NCBI RefSeq assembly: GCF_026213295.1
Contig: NC_079420.1
Coordinates: 20,211,041-20,275,040 of the forward strand
Direction: 5' to 3'
DNA from: Gadus chalcogrammus
Taxonomy: Eukaryota > Chordata > Actinopteri > Gadiformes > Gadidae
DNA length: 64,000 nucleotides
Under the pieces are notes generated by a model. The model did not search any database, was not told the DNA's origin, and was given only the letters and a program-made list of their open reading frames with translations. The translations under genes were made by a program, and so were the position numbers. Shown here piece after piece: positions 15,636 through 36,065 of this stretch (within the stretch, counting starts at the first letter, position 1; each line of letters begins with the position of its first letter).

Positions 15636-16179
15636 CTTTGTGTGTGTGTTTGTGTGCGATAGAGACTGTGTGTTGATATAATGCTTATCGTGTGTGCATA
15701 CAGTTGTTCCTCATGGCAGCTTAAGATTAAAAAGGCTTATCATACATTTAATAAAGGCTGTTTAACTCCAAAACAATGAACATCTTCCTATGGAGTTGGT
15801 AATGATTGGCTGAGCAAACTTCTCCTGACCAAACTCAAGCCAACATCCTGACTCCATAACCTATCAGGTGGTATAGGCTCAGTCCCTTAGTGGTTCAGTG
15901 AATTGACCCTTGATCCTCGGCAGAAACATGGTCCTCTTTTTCAGGGTCCTTCAGACATGAAGAAAATACAAGAAATGTCAACCAAATGGAGTCTGGATGG
16001 ATAGACTCTATCAAATCTCTGAGATACCTTTATCGAGGGATGCAGGTGCTGGGCATTGAGGAGCAGACGATTGTTGCTCAAGGACGCTAAGAGGTGGACT
16101 GAGGCCACTGGGAATCTGTGGCTCCTTTCTTCAAGAGGAGGCGAACCCTGCTCCCATTGAGCTCTCCCATGACTTCACC
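15636..16179. other. non-coding sequence before the SINE
   Basis: Nothing recognised; part may belong to an older repeat. Confidence 0.5.
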
Positions 16180-16430
16180 GGGGCAAGTGGCACAGGAGGC
16201 AGCACAGGTCGTCTGGGGACCAGAAGGGTTGCTGGTTTGATCCGTGGCTCCTCCTAGATACATGTGGATGTGTTGCTGAGCAATGCGCCTAACCCTGACT
16301 TCTGCAGAGGAGCTGGATGTTTCCCTTCCCTGGATGACTCCGCCCTCTGTGTCTGTGTGGGTCAATGTGAGATGCTAGGCGTCAAGCGCTTTGAGAGGCC
16401 ACAGATCTGAAGAGCGCTATATATATACGC
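16180..16430 (+). mobile_element. degenerate V-SINE-type tRNA-derived SINE
   Basis: The head holds an A-box-like GTGGCACAGGAGGC at about 16188 and a B-box-like GGTTTGATCC at 16234-16243, preceded by AAGGGTTGCT. CTCCTCCTAGATACATGTG and TGCTGAGCAATGCGCCTAAC follow, matching the conserved body of vertebrate V-SINEs as I recall it. The 3' tail at 16383-16426 reads CAAGCGCTTTGAG...GAGCGCTATATATA, the LINE-related tail typical of these elements. Several base changes show that it is old. It is not a functional tRNA gene. Confidence 0.75.
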
Positions 16431-16894
16431 ATGAAGTCTGTTTACCCATTCCAATCCTGACGTTTGTGGTTAGAAAGCATCCAGTGCTGTGAGCCGGCTG
16501 GTCTGCGGGTTGTACCTGGGCTAATCCCTGCTGCGTGTTGACGCGGAGATAACGTTTTATTTGATCAGTTGTGTCCCACTGGGAGTTGAATCACGTTTTC
16601 AACCCCAGTAAAGGACGTCATATTATAACAATGATATGAATCAGTGAGATAAAGATACAGGATATAATGCTGGACACAATCACAAAGAAATACACTGTAA
16701 AAGATGGGATTTAAAAAGGTTTTGTCTTTAAAGTCCCAAGTGCATTGTGGTTCATTGAATTTCATGCTATTACGAATCAATACCAAGAATTATGGTCACA
16801 CAGGATCTAATCAAGTTCAGAATCAACCTGAGAAAGAGCAGTGTAAGCCGATCTCAGGCACTTCAACACAGTTAAACACAAACTAAACGAACCC

Positions 16895-16897
<3 letters not shown>

Positions 16898-16927
<30 letters not shown>

Positions 16928-16990
16928 ACACACACACACCCCGCACACGCATACATGCAAACACCCATGCACACACACACAGGCACACAT
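16898..16990 (+). repeat. imperfect (CA)n microsatellite
   Basis: A CA run with CC and CG interruptions, dissolving into ACACGCATACATGC-type sequence toward the right. Confidence 0.9.
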
Positions 16991-18919
16991 GCACTGCAAT
17001 TGGGCAATGTGGGACAATCCCTGGTCTTTCTATTATTTTGTCTTGTTAACCGTCAGCTATTCGCACTTTCGGGAAGTCAGATTCATAAGAATAATGTTTC
17101 ATCCCGTAGTGTGGAGCCAACAGGTCAGGGAAATGTGAAAGCATTAAACCAAATCAAATGAGCATAAAGCCATCGGGGTAGCAGGGCCAACTACTGCAGC
17201 GGCAGTCGGCACTGTCCTCCTTATTGATTGCTCTCCCTGTGACCCAACATTTTTCCTTTTGAGCAGACAAAACCCACAGAGAAATACTGTTACCTGGCCT
17301 ACCTACGGCCCGCTGATGGAAATAATAGTAATACAAGCAGCCGAAAACATCAGGCTGTCATTACCCTCACCCCAGGAGCAGCATAAACGCCCTTTCTGGG
17401 AGATTGACTGGAAAGGGGACCACAGGACACAAATAATAACACGCCACAAACCCTGCTTACCTTTTTCCAACCGGGGTTGACGTACCTGGAAGTATTTTTT
17501 AGTATTTTTTATTGTCAATGGTAAATGCGATAATATCGTTACAAATAAATATCTAAATGTACGACATTGGAAAAATATATAGTAGTACATTCGAAGGTAG
17601 ATTGTGAGTCTAAACTGGACGCACAGAGAAAGTTGGTCAGTCAAGATGCCAAACCCAGCCTAAATCTCCCTAGGCTGAAAAGTTTGACTAGCAGGGGATA
17701 TTAGAAGGCGATCTTAATTAATTCAAATGACCTCTGTAGCCCCAAAGCGATCTTTAATCCAGATTGGAACATCTTTATTGATCTTGGAAATGCCTCAGTG
17801 AACACCCAGTGCTTATCTCAGCACATAAAGGCTCTCTTGTGATGAACCACTATTTAATTAGATGACAATCACTGTTAACAATGCACAGCCAACATTACTA
17901 AATTTGCACATTAGCGCTGGCAGTGATAAATCTCACCATTTTAGCAGAGACAACTCGCATTCTTCACTTCACTTAATTTCTCACAAGACAAACCAATATT
18001 TGTATTCATTATGTATGGGTCAATGCCCAAGTAAGGTTAATGCCCATCCTTATTTGTACTGGCTTAAACATATTTGTGTGATATATATTATATTATGAGA
18101 AAAGTTATTTAATCAACACCAACATTGGTCTGACATCAATAGACACTGGAACTTTTAACTGAAATGTAAAAGTTGGAATTGCTTGTGTTAAAATCTTATC
18201 ATAATAAGAAATAGCATTGTATTTTTCGTCAAGGTAGAAAGGACTGAAGCTCCATCTGCAATGTTTCAAATGTCCACTTGATGGCACTGTACGTTCCGCG
18301 TCCTATAAAATGCCTTGCTCAAAGTTAAATTATTTACCAAATAAATAATACATTTTGTACTGATATAATTGAAAAGCATTTCCGAAACATTGTTTTGAGG
18401 GAATTAAATGAATTAACGTGCTTTCTGAATGATGGTTTAATTAGAGTAGCAAATTGGTTATCTGTTTCCGTATTGTACACAGATATGTGTACCCCAGTTC
18501 AAGACTCCATGTAATTTCGAGTAACATTGTTTTTCTATTTTTTTGGTGTAATTAGCATTTTGTACCATAATGACTTTTGTAAGCCGACGCTCAGGCAAAT
18601 TAAATATTTGGCAACAAAAGCTGAGAATGAATAAGTCCATCAAAAACGCTACGGTGAGGCCCAGTATTTTTGGTACGGGGCATAGGTGGAGGCCAGGGGC
18701 TAATGGCAATGAGGGATTTGTCAGTCATCCCTACATTTAATAATCCCAACCTCTCCATTTTCCACTGTTTGTTTATATTAACCTCTGTTTGAACCCACTT
18801 TAGCTGCAGCCTCTTTGCCAGAAAGTTCAGTGAACATTCAGCACAGAAGCGGAGAGCATGTCATCTCCAATCTATTAGCCCACAGGGGAGATCGCACCAT
18901 GCAGCAGTCTCTTCTCTGC
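16991..18919. other. non-coding AT-rich sequence
   Basis: No gene is visible. 18360-18460, with several AATTAA/TTTAATTAG words, has the look of a conserved element. Confidence 0.5.
18274..18288 (+). promoter_or_regulatory. CTCF-like motif (14 of 15)
   Basis: CCACTTGATGGCACT has one mismatch (T for A at position 6). Confidence 0.35.
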
Positions 18920-18948
18920 CTCTCTCTCTCTCTCTCTCTCTCTCTCGC

Positions 18949-19042
<94 letters not shown>
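18920..19042 (+). repeat. (CT)n microsatellite with (GCTC)n interruption
   Basis: A CT run with a short GCTC tetramer cluster at about 18947-18961. Degenerate pyrimidine sequence links it to the next CT tract. Confidence 0.95.
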
Positions 19043-19045
<3 letters not shown>

Positions 19046-19112
19046 CTTTCTATCGCTCACTCTCTTGTTCTGTCTTTATCTCTCTCTCATTCTCGCTCTC
19101 TTGCTTCCTTTT

Positions 19113-19114
<2 letters not shown>

Positions 19115-19183
<69 letters not shown>

Positions 19184-19222
19184 CTTACTCATGCAAACAC
19201 ACACACACACCCACACACACAC
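19115..19222 (+). repeat. (CT)n then (CA)n microsatellite
   Basis: A pure TC run spans 19115-19180, followed by a short interrupted CA run at 19196-19222. Confidence 0.95.
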
Positions 19223-24351
<5,129 letters not shown>

Positions 24352-24378
24352 CTACAGCTGCTGCTGCTGCTCCTGCAG

Positions 24379-27512
<3,134 letters not shown>

Positions 27513-28200
27513 GTGCACGTGCTTGTGAATAAATGTGTCTTTGACCCACACAAAAACATTCATGTAGTAAAATGACACAGCAGAGGAACAACATATTTTT
27601 TTCTGCCACCACTGAACTATGAGCTGAGCCCAAATATTCGAAATTAAAAATATTGGAATAGATAACCCTAACCCAGATTTTTCATGCCTTTGCATATTTT
27701 TGAACCGCAGGTATGAGGTAATGTTACATGTCGTCCAGCTATCCCAGTGACATCCCATGGATAAAATAGAATACATATAAGGGCTTAAGACATCCAAGTC
27801 CAAGAACTCTTCATGTGTCCGCTTCATTTAAGGTGACGGTAGTGTCACCAGATTGCCAAACATGGGATTACTGAACCACCAACGTTAAACTAAGAATATT
27901 ATATTTACAATATTTATCAAATATTCTAGGGTTCTCCCCAGGATTTAGTATTTCATGGTGGCATTCAAATACTTGGTTGCGGCCGTTGAAATGACAGGTT
28001 GCAGCAAGTGGGGGGGTAATAGGGGTTTTCATACTCAAAATGCTTTGCAAATTTCGAAAAAAAGAAGCGCATCCATCAGCGGAAAACACTGGCTCAAAGG
28101 ACGCAACAAAATCGAAAACAGAAATGCCACAGCACAGCTGCAAAAAGCTGCACCACAGCCGAAGAGAGCGCCAATATTATGATTATTATTATCATTATAC
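27513..28200. other. non-coding sequence, possibly repeat-derived
   Basis: No gene is visible. GGTTCTCCCCAGGATTT at about 27930 resembles words seen near the ends of fish DNA transposons, but no partner end was found. Confidence 0.4.
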
Positions 28201-28204
28201 TTAA

Positions 28205-28820
28205 AGGACATATCCGATGTAAAATGGATTTGGGGTATGTTTGGTATGAAAACTAGTTGGAATGTTCGTTTTGGAGCAAAAAAGCGCCTGTGGACGCATT
28301 CTTAATTTGGCTGTTTTTAGCCGATTCTATCAAAACGCTATAAACTTGGAATGATAGGGGCATGTGTTATGGTAAAAACGAAATCGCTATTTTAAACCAC
28401 TTAAAAGGCTAGAAGTAGCCCGACATTTCTTTGGTAGTATAATAAGGGTTTTAACATATAAAACGAGGCATTGATAACTTTGTAACTGTACAGATTGTTT
28501 ATTAAAAAGGACATTTTATACACACAATACCATCAGTAGTTCACCTGTCGACGCCATCTTGTTTTTAAGACCCGATAAGTAGATTGACGAACACAGAGAT
28601 TTTGCCATCTGTCAACAACACGCAAGCACTGTGTTAAAATAACGATTTAGTTTTTACCATAACACGTGCCCCCTTCGCAAGTTTACAGCGTTTTGGTAGA
28701 ATCGGCTAAAACAGCCAACCTAAGAATGCGTCGGTACGCGCATTTTTGCTCTCAAACGAACATTCCAACTCGTTATCATACTAAACATATCCCTGATCCA
28801 TTTTACATCGGATTTCTTCT
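28205..28820. mobile_element. TTAA-flanked fold-back DNA transposon, non-autonomous
   Basis: Two inverted arms of about 190 bp (28205-28398 and 28634-28820) match along their whole length. Examples are ATCCGATGTAAAATGGAT, TTGGAATGTTCGTTT, GACGCATTCTTA, AGCCGATTCTA and GTTATGGTAAAAAC. Both ends abut TTAA (28201-28204 and 28821-28824), the target site used by piggyBac and Kolobok elements. The 235-bp middle has no coding capacity. Confidence 0.85.
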
Positions 28821-28824
28821 TTAA

Positions 28825-31433
28825 CTTATACAGTATAGGATGTAGATAGCTTATGCTTCTTTGAAAAGCTAACGTTTAAAAGATTACCTTTCACTTGTGC
28901 AAGGCTTATCGGCATCAGCAATAATATGATATTGCCACACGAACTGCAGAATGCAGGTTGAACCCACAAAAGGACGATACGTTTGGATAAAACTTCTCAA
29001 ACTGTCCAGAACTTTCCTCTTCCACATGTGTAGGCGATAGCAGCCTGCTGGCAGTAGTAATTGGTCAGTTTCATTGACAGCATCCGTTGCCGCTCACTTC
29101 CATTGTGTTGTGTCTTTTTCTTTTGCTTTGTGGTGTTTGCAAGGGGCTTTGGTTATACAGTTAGTTCGCCATGTCTCAGCCAACTTCTTTTTCATAATGA
29201 ATCACGGCTAATAAGCAGCTAATTCAGTGTTTCATCAAAGGCAAAAGATGCAAAAAAGCTTTACCTACCAGTAATATTGGACTTGTATTTCAACAAACAT
29301 GAATAGAATAGGTAGCCATCAACAGATTACGATAGACTATGCAGCAGTAGTCCCCACCATATCCGTATATTCCAATATTAATTTGGAAATCCCAACGCAT
29401 ATTCAAAAAACGATTTATTTGGGCCAGTCCTACACTGAACACACAGAAATCCCAAAGCCTGTGTTCCATTTAAAACACTTATTAATATTGAAGAGTATCC
29501 AGCCTGGTGTGATAAAAGTAAAGTAAATAAAAGGGTGTTATATGTATTACATTTTTAGGGTACATAACTTTTACAGAAGAAAATAGATCAGAATTTCCTC
29601 CTAAAATAACCAATGTGAAAGTGAAATAAGATAGTTTTTTTCAATTTACATATTATAACCTATCCCCGCTATGTCTATCATCCGTGATTAAATGTGTTCA
29701 TATTGTAGAAGAAGGGTACACACACACACAGACCTACACACTTACACTTCCTACTTGCAGAAGCATCAGCATCAAGTGTCACACATTCACAGATTATAGG
29801 TCACCCGATATAACAACATATAACCTGTCTACGTAGGTCCTTTTAGTACATTTTATCATATAGCCAAACAGTTTTGGTTCATTATATTATCAGCGTTTAA
29901 CACAGAAAGTGCAACCCCATATGTAAAAAAACATTTGTTAAACTATCATGGATAATATATACAGGGAATGTTATTTCAATGTACAATTATTTATTTATAT
30001 GTGCCAAAAAGAAAAAGGTTTTTTTAGAGACAGCAAGTTGCTGTGGCAGGCTCATCACTGCGCAGGGTAATAAGGTCATAGCAAAAAATAACCTCGGGGC
30101 ACGTTTTCCTGCAAATGTGCAGAAACACACACACTCACACACAGACACACACATACACAGTGTACCCACACAATAACACTCGCTCACACACTGTCCCGGC
30201 CTTATGTTGTAGAATCCAAACCAATCGAGTCAATTGCCAGAAAACATGACATGACCTTTCAGATTCACTGAACATCAACCATGAGCGAGACTGGCATGCT
30301 TTCCGTTTCAGCGCACTGCCTCTGCACCCCACCCCCCCACCCCGCCTACTCCGTCACCCTGAGGGCCCCAAACCATCCACAAATAATTACTCTCGGTGGA
30401 GACTGCACTCTCCAAGACAGAGCCAAAAAACTTGACTCTTAATGTTGACCCCCCTCCCCCCTCACATGCTTAAGGTGAACCAACTATTAAATGATCAAGA
30501 GTTTTACTATTTAAACAAATTGTTCACTTTTAATTAAAAAGTGAGCAAGGCCAACTCCATTTTCATCATGCTTCATACACCCTGAGGCCAAGTTAACTTT
30601 GGCAATCACATCGATGAGTTAGTCAAAAAATCATTTCAAAGGAACTTAATTTCTCAGTGCTGCTTAATTCAAAGGTAATGGATGCCCAGTAGAGGTATCA
30701 GTCCATGTTCTGCTGGTTCTAAGGTCATAGAACAGGCCCATAGCAGCATCGTTGAACAGGTTCCCAAACAAACAGTGGTACACCGAGGCACCACGTGGCA
30801 GTATTCCAGGTGTCTCAATGTGTTCATATATAGAGCATTTATAAAATGAATGTTGAATCATGGAGATACAAATATATGTTATCCATTTGAAAGGTTTTCA
30901 AAGGCGCAATGGGTCTTTAGGAAGCAAATCACTGCTATAAAAAAAATTCATCTGAATTTATTCGTTTCGAATTCCTCTATGTAAGTTATGGCATTATAAA
31001 GTTGTGACATTTCAAAAAAAATATTAATTTAGTTTACTAATTCAGGTACTGTAATTTAAAAAGAGTCAATCAGCTGCTTCAGCTGGAATTTGAATACTAT
31101 GAGAGTTTGAGGAAGGAGGGGGCCGTGTTACTGCCCACGCCAACTTTGGGATACTTTTTAGTCCCGCCATTGTGCATGTGTGATATAGTGATCGATGTTG
31201 TGTATGAAATGCATTCAATTCCGAGTTGATCGTTTATGTACTGTTTCTTAGCCTGGGAACACGAAAAGTCTCGTGAGCTCCAAGGAATGTTTCAGTTGTT
31301 CTGCATATAAGTTCTGGCTCCCCTCCAACCTCCCCTCCCATACGAAATGATTTCTGCTGTGACCGACCGATCACAGTGGTTTATCTAATAGGTGGCGGGT
31401 AAACTACGATGGTTCAGAGGAGGGCCGTAGAGG
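28825..31433. other. non-coding AT-rich sequence
   Basis: No gene is visible. 31080-31430 directly precedes the helicase remnant and is probably part of the same mobile element. Confidence 0.45.
30520..30548. repeat. imperfect palindrome centred on AATT
   Basis: TTGTTCACTTTT and AAAAAGTGAGCAA flank AATT and pair with one mismatch and one bulge. Confidence 0.7.
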
Positions 31434-31475
31434 CATCTTTCTTGTTGTTCTTGTCGTTCAACAACAAGAAAGATG
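31434..31475. repeat. perfect 16-bp hairpin before a helicase remnant
   Basis: The arms 31434-31449 (CATCTTTCTTGTTGTT) and 31460-31475 are exact reverse complements with a 10-base loop. The right arm overlaps the ATG of the remnant that follows. Confidence 0.9.
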
Positions 31476-31637
31476 GCTGCCGCTGATGTAGAAAGGACAG
31501 TTTATTCCACTATGGAGACAGTGTTAAACTAACTGGTTTCACTAAAAGAAGAAGAAACAACTGCACTTAATGCTTTTGCTGAGAAGAAAGATGCCTTTGC
31601 TGCAAGCACGGTTTCTGTTGGTAATTCGTTGCTATGA
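31473..31637 (+). pseudogene. broken N-terminus of a transposon-associated RecQ-like helicase
   Basis: Translated from the ATG the frame reads MAAADVERTVYSTMETVLN, a stop, then LVSLKEEETTALNAFAEKKD and AFAASTVSVGNSLL, then a stop. Fish genomes carry many repeat-associated RecQ-like helicase genes whose start follows LK.EQ..AL.AF..K.DVFA.LPTG.GKSL. Here the Walker A region is decayed: Gly and Ser remain, but the catalytic Lys is Asn and the PTG is lost. Nothing recognisable follows. The fragment was probably copied with a mobile element. The family assignment is from recalled motif similarity, not an alignment. Confidence 0.5.
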
Positions 31638-31920
31638 TTGTTTGTAGGTCCATCCAATTGCTTCCAGAGGCATTCTGGTCTGCGCCCGTTGGTGACGCAC
31701 CTTGGAAATAAAAAATTGACAGGTTCCAGATAATTGAAGAATGTAATTTGGGGAGACTTGCAAAAATATAGGATTTTACACCTTTATTCTCTAAAATACG
31801 GTCTAATTTAGCAAGAGCGACACATGGCTATATTCACGATCATGTAAGAAATATTACCATGTTTAAAGCTTTTGGGTTCACTTTCTCTTTAGGTTGCAGA
31901 TAGTTTAAATAGAAAGTTAT

Positions 31921-33070
31921 ACATTACTCATGTTCGAGTAGTCAAGAGGACAGGCCTAAGCAATAGAGACTGAATGCAGTCCAACTGCTGGCCTATCAGA
32001 GAACGGGCTGTCCATCATGTGATCAAAGAAAACTGCCCCAGAATTAAACCCCAGGATGGCCAACAGAGAGAATGATTGTGCTCCAGTATGTCTGATCGTC
32101 ATAATTTTGACGAGAGGGGGAGACTCTGCAGGCTCAGAGCCAGGGCTAAGTTAGCAGTTAGGGGCCAAATTATCAGGTTTATGTTGTTTATGTATGTTCA
32201 AACTCAGAGCTCAATAGGCACAACAGAAACAAATCAGCTCAATACATTTGCATAATTGGGCATAAATTGCTATTATTATGCGACTTTGTATGCAGATATT
32301 ATTATGCCCTATATACTTTGACCTGACATTTAGGCGGTAATTCTTAAAACAGGGGTGAGCGTTTAGAGGTTAAAACCACTGGACCTGATAAATGAACAGT
32401 ATTCAGCCCACAGTTGTCACCCCTGTGGGAAAGAGCTGTCATCATGGCTGTTGTGTTGTGTTGAGATGGTTTCTGAACCCCTGCAAACCCCAGTGCTTAT
32501 TGAGCTCCGGGTTTGAATATACATAAACCACACAAACTGGACAACTTGCCCCCTTCCCAGTAAGCAACGAACCCCCCGGTAATGAGTCTGGAGACCCAGT
32601 CAGGGAGAGGGGAAGGAGGTGGCTCAGAGTGTGGTGTGGTGTGGTGTGTGTGTGTGTGGGGGGGGGGGGGCACGCGATGGTGCCTCCCCCCGTAGAGTCG
32701 GGAGGGCAAAGAATTTTATGTGGACCAACTCACGCAATGTGGGGGGGTAGGGGCATATTCTGAAACCGCTGTTTACATTGGCCACAGCAAATGGGAAGAA
32801 ACAAAAGGCCCGTGCCTCTTAACGGATGGCTCAGATATCCGACTGTAAATGTTGACGATCAGACACATGATCCGACATACTTGTTTTAATTCTGGGGCAG
32901 TTTTCTTTGATCACATGACGGACAGACTCTCCTCTGATAGGCCAGCAGCCGGTTCGCTTCTGTGTCGATAGCTTAGGCCTGTCCTTGGAATATCCTGCTC
33001 CTTCAGTTTTCATTTTCATTTTTATAGCTTGACAATTCTGATCATTATTTTGACGACTTGAATATGAGTA
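31921..33070. repeat. long inverted repeat, probable mobile element pair or large fold-back
   Basis: The left arm 31921-32103 and right arm 32853-33070 are inverted, imperfect copies. Shared pieces include CATTACTCAT, GGACAGGCCTAAGC, TGGCCTATCAGAG, TGTGATCAAAGAAAACTGCC, CCAGAATTAAA and TGTCTGATCGTC. About 750 bp separates them. No open frame of note lies in the middle. Confidence 0.7.
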
Positions 33071-33544
33071 ATGAATATCTTATTTAGAATAAATGTTTGC
33101 ATCTGAATTGGTGAACATTGAACATTTTTTATTCTAAATTGTTTTTTATAAATGTTATCACCGGAAATGCCACATTGTATTTGATTAATAAGAGCCGGAT
33201 TCAAAATGAATAATCTCATAATTAAGTATGATATTCAATTGTGATTTCAAAGTGATTTACATTACCATTTACAAAATTCAATGTCTTTAACAATTCATAA
33301 CATTATGTCAGCCATAAGCCTCCATAGCTCTGTCCACTCTGACTGCTGTGCTGCTGTGGGACATGAACTAGCATAGCTGGGCTGGCTGGGTGGTGAGTGG
33401 GAGGGATGGGAACGTCGATAGGAAGATTCTTGTAAACCAAGAGCGAGGTACAAGCTGGTCTGCATATCCATTATAAGATGTGATTTAATTATGGTTAGTT
33501 ATTGAAAAATCATAATGATCCGCATTGATTTCAGATGTGTTGTT

Positions 33545-34555
33545 TTTACGTAATTTTTACGCGAGATACGCGCGTAAAATGTTGCTTGACCATTTTGTGT
33601 CAAAAATGGTCGCATACGCGCCATACGCGCCTACGTCACTCGCCTAGATGAGTCCATGTCCATGCAAGTGAACGGAGCGTTCCCTCTTCGTCATAACTAT
33701 CAAACCAAACATCCTTCACATTCACCGAGCGAACATTACGAAAGTAAAATGCACATTTCTCGCTAACATTTTTTCCATAAACGCATTTAATGGCGTAACT
33801 ATGTTACTATTTCCACCCAGAATAAAGAAAGTTGTCGGCCGTGGCTGCGCTGGAGTCCGAGGTAGGAAACCCAAACGCCGCCGTGTTTGGGTGATGGAGT
33901 TTAGATCGGGTTAGATTAAATAATCTTGGATATAAATAACAATAATCGGGTTAAATAACTTCACATGGTGTGTCTGGTGTGTTTCCAGCATTCGTAGTGT
34001 TGATCAGCAGATATATAGTCCGCCAAGACGTTGAGGTTGCTTAGTAACCAGAGACTCTGTCCATGCAAGTGAACGGAGCGTTCCCTCTTCGTCATAACTA
34101 TCAAACCAAACATCCTTCACATTCACCGAGTGAACATTATGAAAGTAAAATGCACATTTCTCGCTAGAAATGTTTCCATAAAAGCATTTAATGGCGTAAC
34201 TATGTTACTATTTCCACACAGAATAAAGAAAGATGTCGGCCGTATGCTTCTGTCCAAGCTCACTACTCTCTGCCATTGACGTCGGGTCAAGCTCAACGCT
34301 GATTGGGCAACGCGGCTAATCGTCATGCGTATGTTAAATTTTTTGAACTCTTGAAATGTACGCGATATACGCAATATACGCGCGTAAAGCGCGTAAATAT
34401 ACGCGCCTCATACGCGCGTTACGCGCGTAAAATGTTGCTTATACGCGTGAAACGCGTAATACGCGCGTAAACCAATGGTTCCCTATGGAAAAAATGGCGA
34501 TTTTATATGCGAAGTACGCGAGATACGCGTCTGGTGTGGCCGCACCTTTACGAGG
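33545..34555. mobile_element. ACGCG-rich non-autonomous DNA element with internal duplication
   Basis: Both ends are dense in TACGCG/ACGCGT words (33548-33640 and 34365-34530). The right end reads GTCTGGTGTGGCCGCACC, which from memory resembles the ends of a common fish transposon. Inside, 33658-33842 and 34059-34243 are 185-bp direct repeats with few differences. CpG is strikingly over-represented compared with the flanks. The superfamily is not certain; PIF/Harbinger is my first guess. Confidence 0.6.
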
Positions 34556-34624
34556 ATGTTACAACAATGTTGTATTGATGTGGTCCTTTAAAACCACAGC
34601 ATAAATATGTGACACAAGGCATTT

Positions 34625-35193
34625 TTACACTGCCAAGCTGGTACGGTCGCGGCTTGGCCCTCCCTGCAATTTCACTGTCTTACCTGTGTAACACCGAGCA
34701 GGTATTATCCCCCTTCGTCAAGTAGCCAGCTTTTTTGGTTCATTGGAGTAGGCGGGACTACGCACGGAGAGTAGACCTCTTTAGAATAATTTGCTGGATG
34801 TAGGCTACAAACGCGATTAACTATTTGCAAGTGCAAAAACGCAAACAAATTCTTTATTTTGCTGACCACATGTTTTTTATCCGACGAAAGCCTCTGCTGC
34901 TTCCTCGTAGATCGCACCATCTTTCCCCGTTTTCATTAAATGCGAGTCACTGCATCTCCTTCTCTCCCATGATGGTCAGCAGCTCACAGATTTCATAGTC
35001 TCTCCAGTTAGAGCTACTCATGTTGAGTTGTCTCTGTTGTAGAGACAACCCAGGTACCGCGATGTTGTCTAATCACATTTGCATGAAAATGAAACCCCCA
35101 ATATGTGTAGGATTGAAGAGGAGAAATTGGTGTGCGAAATCAAGCCATGCCGGGTAAAACGCAGGTATAAAACAGGCCTATTTGGCAGTGTAA
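34625..35193. mobile_element. DNA transposon remnant with 12-bp inverted ends
   Basis: The ends TTACACTGCCAA (34625-34636) and TTGGCAGTGTAA (35182-35193) are exact inverted copies. The interior contains a decayed Myb/SANT-like coding fragment on the minus strand, as expected for a PIF/Harbinger-type source. No clear target duplication was found. Confidence 0.65.
34845..35021 (-). pseudogene. frameshifted Myb/SANT-like DNA-binding domain fragment
   Basis: On the minus strand the ATG at 35021 opens MSSSNWRDYEICELLTIMGE and KEMQ, then a stop and LAFNENGERW. After a frame change, RLSSDKKHVVSKIKNL follows, down to about 34848. The W..YEI..LL.I....... and HV..KIKNL spacing is that of the Myb/SANT-like domain found in PIF/Harbinger-linked proteins in fish. 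A stop and at least one frameshift make it non-functional. Confidence 0.6.
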
Positions 35194-36065
35194 CAATGAC
35201 TACTGACAAGCTCTGTCATATTCATCCCAACATGTATTCTGACTGAATTTTGACAGACAAAATGATTGCGAAAAACTGCTAGGCTTGGTGTCTCTGATAA
35301 TCTCTGTACAATACCTGGTAATAAACCGTTACATTTTGAAGAGAAACTGTACACTGAACGTAAACCTCTAGGACAGCACCATCTCTGGTCAACACTGGGT
35401 ATTGCAATACAGTTTTCAGATTGGTCCGGAATCAAATGTTAAAATTGTATCCCGTACTTGAATACCATGTAATAAGTAAACATATATTATTTGCTAAGGC
35501 TCAAGGCATAACTCCTTTATTTAGAGGAAGGATATAGAACAACTAAAAGTAAAAACAAACAATGTGTAATTATATAGAGAACAAGGGCAGGGTAGTGGGT
35601 GTAATGATTATGGTTCAGTCAAGAGATTCAAGAGAATGTATTGCCTGTGCTCAGGTGTCGGACAGAACAGGACAGGAGACACAGTCCTTTCCGGACACTC
35701 AGAAGTTAAAGCACATATAAAACACAAAACCTATGGATTCACAGGGAGTAAGATAGAAGCAAAGGTTGGTGGTGTTTGCAAATCACCCTTACTCTATTTA
35801 GTCAGCTCAACTTGTTCTCAATACTTTTTTTTTTAAAAGCAAATATCAATAGAAAGTGACCTTAATGTTCCTGGCCTGTTCCAGCAGGAGGACATTAATC
35901 TAATTATTTTTTATAGATTAGTTCAATTTGACCAATTATATAATTATGAAGTTACTACTGTTAATGTCTTACAATGTGTGTGCCCCTAATCAATGAGAAT
36001 GCATTATGGCCGTACTGAGTAAGAATTATAGTAACAACCCCCTTCGGTGTCTCACCAGTGACCAG

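Noticed and set aside
16180..16250. Possible tRNA gene
   Set aside because: A- and B-box-like words belong to a degenerate SINE; no cloverleaf can be formed convincingly.
27930..28143. Coding fragment ENPRIF-type from a transposon on the minus strand
   Set aside because: The words resemble transposon-end DNA, but no partner end or protein family could be supported.
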